From positions 1 to 17,761 of the forward strand of contig RBNI01002703.1 in the NCBI GenBank assembly GCA_003990745.1: DNA of 17,761 bases. The letters are read 5' to 3'. The notes under the pieces were generated by a model. The model was not told the DNA's origin and did not search any database. It saw only the letters and a program-made list of their open reading frames with translations. Shown here one piece after another: positions 15,254 through 17,761 of this stretch. The stretch's first letter is position 1. The number at the start of each line of letters is the position of its first letter. This stretch comes from Jimgerdemannia flammicorona. Taxonomy: Eukaryota; Mucoromycota; Endogonomycetes; Endogonales; Endogonaceae. Both the position numbers and the translations under genes were made by a program.

Positions 15254-17293
15254 TTACAAGTCTATATTCAACTTCTCCTGTACTAAGTCCAAGTCATATT
15301 CAGCAGTCAGTACTCTCTCTTCTGCTGCCTGTGCCTCCAGTTTATCCAGAAGTTCAGCCATCACCCCATCCTCTTTTTTCTCAAAATCCTCATAATACTT
15401 CAGACATGCCTTCTGCCAGAGTTGTAGACTATGATACTCTGCCCAACAGTAGACAGCTTGCTCACTAGCAACAACTGCTAACTTGGCCTCCCTTTCCTTA
15501 TCAATCTCATAATCCTCCTCCTCCAGAAAAATCACAAGTATCTCAGCCTTCAGAGCCCCCACCACTTCATCTCTATACAGAATCTACACCCAATGCTCCT
15601 CAGGTATCACATGCAAGTTCACTTCCCCCAACTCCTTAGCTACAAAGTTATCTATCATCTTGCTCATCTATAGCAGGTTCCCCACCTTCTTTCCTCTCAG
15701 CATCTCTGGCCTTCCTGTATCCAGCATTGTAGTATCTGCCCCTACACTAGCAGTCTTATCTCATCTCTTCTCTAGGATATCCACCAGCTCATCCTTGCCA
15801 ACTGCTATCACCTGTTTACTTTTCATAGTATCAGGAACTCCAAAGTATACCCACTGGGCTCTCTTCATCAACATATTCTCTATTACCTGACCCCTCACAG
15901 CTGGACCTTGTCTGATCAGTAAGAGAGTATCATCAATAACTGGTTCCCAGACTTCAAATATACTATCAGCAAAAGAGTCCTTGTAAGGTACCTTCTCAGC
16001 TCTCTCCAGATCCTCCTCCACATCTTCTCCTCTCTTACTTACCCAGATACTCGCCTCTATACCCTCAGACTTCTCAGCACCCTCAGCCTTCATCTTTACC
16101 CCTCATCTATGCTCACCAGCAGCTCTCTCTATCTCCAGCACCCTTGAGCCCTCTCCCACTATCTCTTATCAGTGTGAATATGCTTCTCATCAATAATCTC
16201 CAGATGCATCAACTCTATATACAACTTCTAGGCCTTTGCCCTCCACTTGACAGTACCACTCAGCTCCTCCAGAGCCTCCAACAAGTCCTTCTCCTCCTCC
16301 TTCTCACTCTCTTTCACCCTTGATACCTTGCAGACAAATGCCCTCTATATTAGCACTGAAGGTCAGTCATTTGTCTTCTCTATAGCCTCCCTCTCAGCCA
16401 ATCTAATCCTAATATCCATGTCACCTATCCTAAAGATAGTCCCCTCCCACACCTGAAAGCTGATATCAACTACATCACCATACTCCACCATCACCTCCTC
16501 TATCCTCCTCCTAGTCTCCTCCTTCATCACCATAGGTATCCTCTTTATCAGCAACTGCACTACTCTGAGATCTCACCTCAAGCACTATACTATAGAGACC
16601 ACTACCTCTCCTATAGTTACTCCAGTCTTCAATATCTCCTTCAATAGGCCCATCTCCTCAAAGCCCACCTCCACTCCCTCCATTCCCTTCAGAAACTTTA
16701 CTGAGGCTGTTCCAGCCACCTACTCTGAAATAAGCCCCAGAACCATTCTCACTGTCACTACCAAGCCCCTGAAGCACAAAGTTGTCATGAACTCCAAAAT
16801 TGACTTCTTGAGTAATGACACCACTGTCAGTCCCATCATACTATCAACCAGGTTCTCCTTCTGCTTTGGGCCCATCTGCCTAGCCTTTCCATCAATAGTC
16901 ACATTTGGATTTTTTTTTCAGATTCTCAGTTATACTGCCATCAGCAGTTCTACCACTACTTCCAATAGCTATCCCATCAGCCTTATCTTCCACCAGCTGA
17001 GGTCCAGCCCCTCTAGCTTCTCCAATCCTCTGCTTTTCCTTCCCTCCTACCTGCCTACTATAAGTATCTACTGGCCAATCACCAGCCCATAGCATGTCTG
17101 CAAAGCTCCTTCCCTTCTGCCTACTGGTCTTACCACCAGTACTACTTCTATTGCCTGAGCTATCCTGCTCACTCAGGCCACTGAAAGACCCTATTCCAAG
17201 CCCATACCCTTGCCTAACATATTGCTAGTTGAAGGTCCCAGGTCCATCTGACCTAGTACATATATCTGCTTACTTGCTAGTTGATATTGCCTT
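15254..17293 (-). pseudogene. LINE ORF1 (copy 2), frameshifted and interrupted
   Basis: This is the homologue of copy 1 ORF1 over its whole length. The start codon position is AAG (17293-17291) where copy 1 has ATG, and a TAA follows within a few codons. Recognisable blocks are the linker with L-L-K-K-S-I-L (near 16800), the RRM-like block Q-L-L-I-K-R-I-P and Y-G-D-V-V-D-I-S (16560-16470), E-L-V-D-I-L-E (near 15780), and the C-terminal Glu-rich helix E-K-L-N-I-D-L ending at TAA 15256-15254. The reading frame changes between about 17095 and 16902 and again between about 16363 and 16093. Residue W in Y-C-W-A-E (near 15450) shows what stood at the copy 1 stop at 6198. Confidence 0.8.
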
Positions 17294-17350
17294 AATACCT
17301 TTCTCCAATAAATAACTTAAAAGTATGTTGTAAAAGTATATATAATGTGA
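17294..17350. other. Probable LINE copy 2 5' flank
   Basis: Loosely similar to the 60 bases upstream of ORF1 in copy 1 (8034-8090). The 5' boundary is uncertain. Confidence 0.3.
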
Positions 17351-17608
17351 ATTGTAGTAAAGAAAGGTATTGGTAAGTCAACTCTAACAGTTAAGGAAGT
17401 CTCAGAACTACTGCCTACCATCAGAAAATCTAAAGGATTTGGCTTATCAAATAAGACTCCAGTCCAAACTACTATAAATAAGAAAGAATAATTCTATAAG
17501 AAAATTGAAAATAGATTTGTATTAAGTGGTCAATATCTCCATGATATTGAAATATACTCTTTCCAAATAATTGACAATTGCTTCTTTTATGTTAATGAAC
17601 TGACCTAA
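17351..17608 (+). pseudogene. Unrecognised short coding-like relic
   Basis: One frame runs from a TGA at 17348-17350 to a TAA at 17606-17608 with a single internal TAA (17489-17491). It has no ATG start. It contains K-K-G-I-G-K-S-T-L-T-V-K, which loosely resembles a P-loop, then E-V-S-E-L-L-P-T-I-R-K, and after the stop Y-L-H-D-I-E-I-Y-S-F. The codon use looks protein-like but I know no match. It could be a transposon fragment or chance. Confidence 0.25.
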
Positions 17609-17761
17609 AGGAGAGCCAATAGAAGAAAAGCGCTTACAGTGAGCCACAAAACCGGTCCAATGTTGTGTTAAATTTTCTTTTTAATTATTTTAAAATTCAA
17701 ATAAAATATTTAATATTTTAAATTTAATATCCATGGATACCTCTGATATAGGGCTATCATA
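17609..17761. other. AT-rich end of the window, nothing recognised
   Basis: Mostly AT-rich simple sequence (attattttaaaattcaaata and similar) with no open frame or motif I can support. Confidence 0.4.

Larger units (their letters stand above)
12824..17330 (-). mobile_element. Tad1-like LINE copy 2, diverged from copy 1 and lacking its 3' part
   Basis: Read right to left it carries ORF1 (15254-17293) and a partial ORF2 (12824-15222) with the same order and spacing as copy 1, including a 31-base gap between the ORFs. The minus sense strand is purine-rich. Copy 2 is poorer in CpG and richer in TpA than copy 1. For example, TGGGCCACC in copy 1 (4302) corresponds to TGGGTAACC in copy 2 (13534). 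Its ORF2 stops in the thumb region after the RT core, so the zinc-binding C-terminus, the 3' UTR and any poly(A) tail are missing. Confidence 0.85.

Overview
The window looks like a transposon graveyard from a filamentous fungus. I find no intact host gene, no rRNA, no tRNA and no CRISPR array. A fungal origin is suggested by a Tad1-like LINE with an APE-type endonuclease and a C-terminal zinc-binding region, a Ty3/gypsy element, a hAT transposase with short GT-AG introns, and decay dominated by C-to-T/G-to-A nonsense mutations that resembles repeat-induced point mutation (RIP) or methyl-C deamination. The phylum is unresolved. As I recall, dUTPase-bearing Ty3/gypsy elements have been described in basidiomycetes, which is a weak pointer.

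Left part (1-2302, minus strand): the 5' portion of a Ty3/gypsy retrotransposon, cut by the window edge. Read right to left it has a 404-bp 5' LTR (1899-2302, TGTAA...TTACA ends, TATA box and AATAAA inside), a primer-binding site that fits initiator-Met tRNA (1885-1896), and one continuous reading frame for gag, a dUTPase domain and an aspartic protease. Four in-frame stops break that frame, but there is no frameshift. The dUTPase between the zinc knuckle and the protease is the most unusual content.

2303-8095 (minus strand): LINE copy 1 with ORF1 (6009-8033) and ORF2 (2483-5978). Both stay in one frame almost throughout and are broken by nonsense mutations. The catalytic FADD box of the reverse transcriptase reads FADN. 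About 8100-9382 (plus strand): a degenerate hAT transposase with one convincing intron and a recognisable C-terminal dimerisation domain.

9488-11310: a family of about 45-86 bp repeat units in both orientations, including a large imperfect palindrome. One unit is split by a 1.25-kb minus-strand retroposon (9520-10772) with a 63-bp poly(A) tail (poly-T on plus), an AATAAA signal and a 16-bp target-site duplication. 11335-11955: an open frame with a proline/valine hexapeptide repeat and no ATG. 12083-12245: an AT-rich CAATTCAA-type repeat. 12246-12823: an LTR-like and gag-like remnant.

12824-17330 (minus strand): LINE copy 2, a diverged relative of copy 1 that lacks the 3' third of ORF2 but keeps an intact FVDD box. 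17331-17761: AT-rich sequence with a short unrecognised coding-like relic.

These elements do not form a working pathway. The layout is nested insertion: gypsy next to or inside LINE copy 1, LINE copy 1 abutting the N-terminal side of the hAT gene, and the retroposon inside the iteron repeat.
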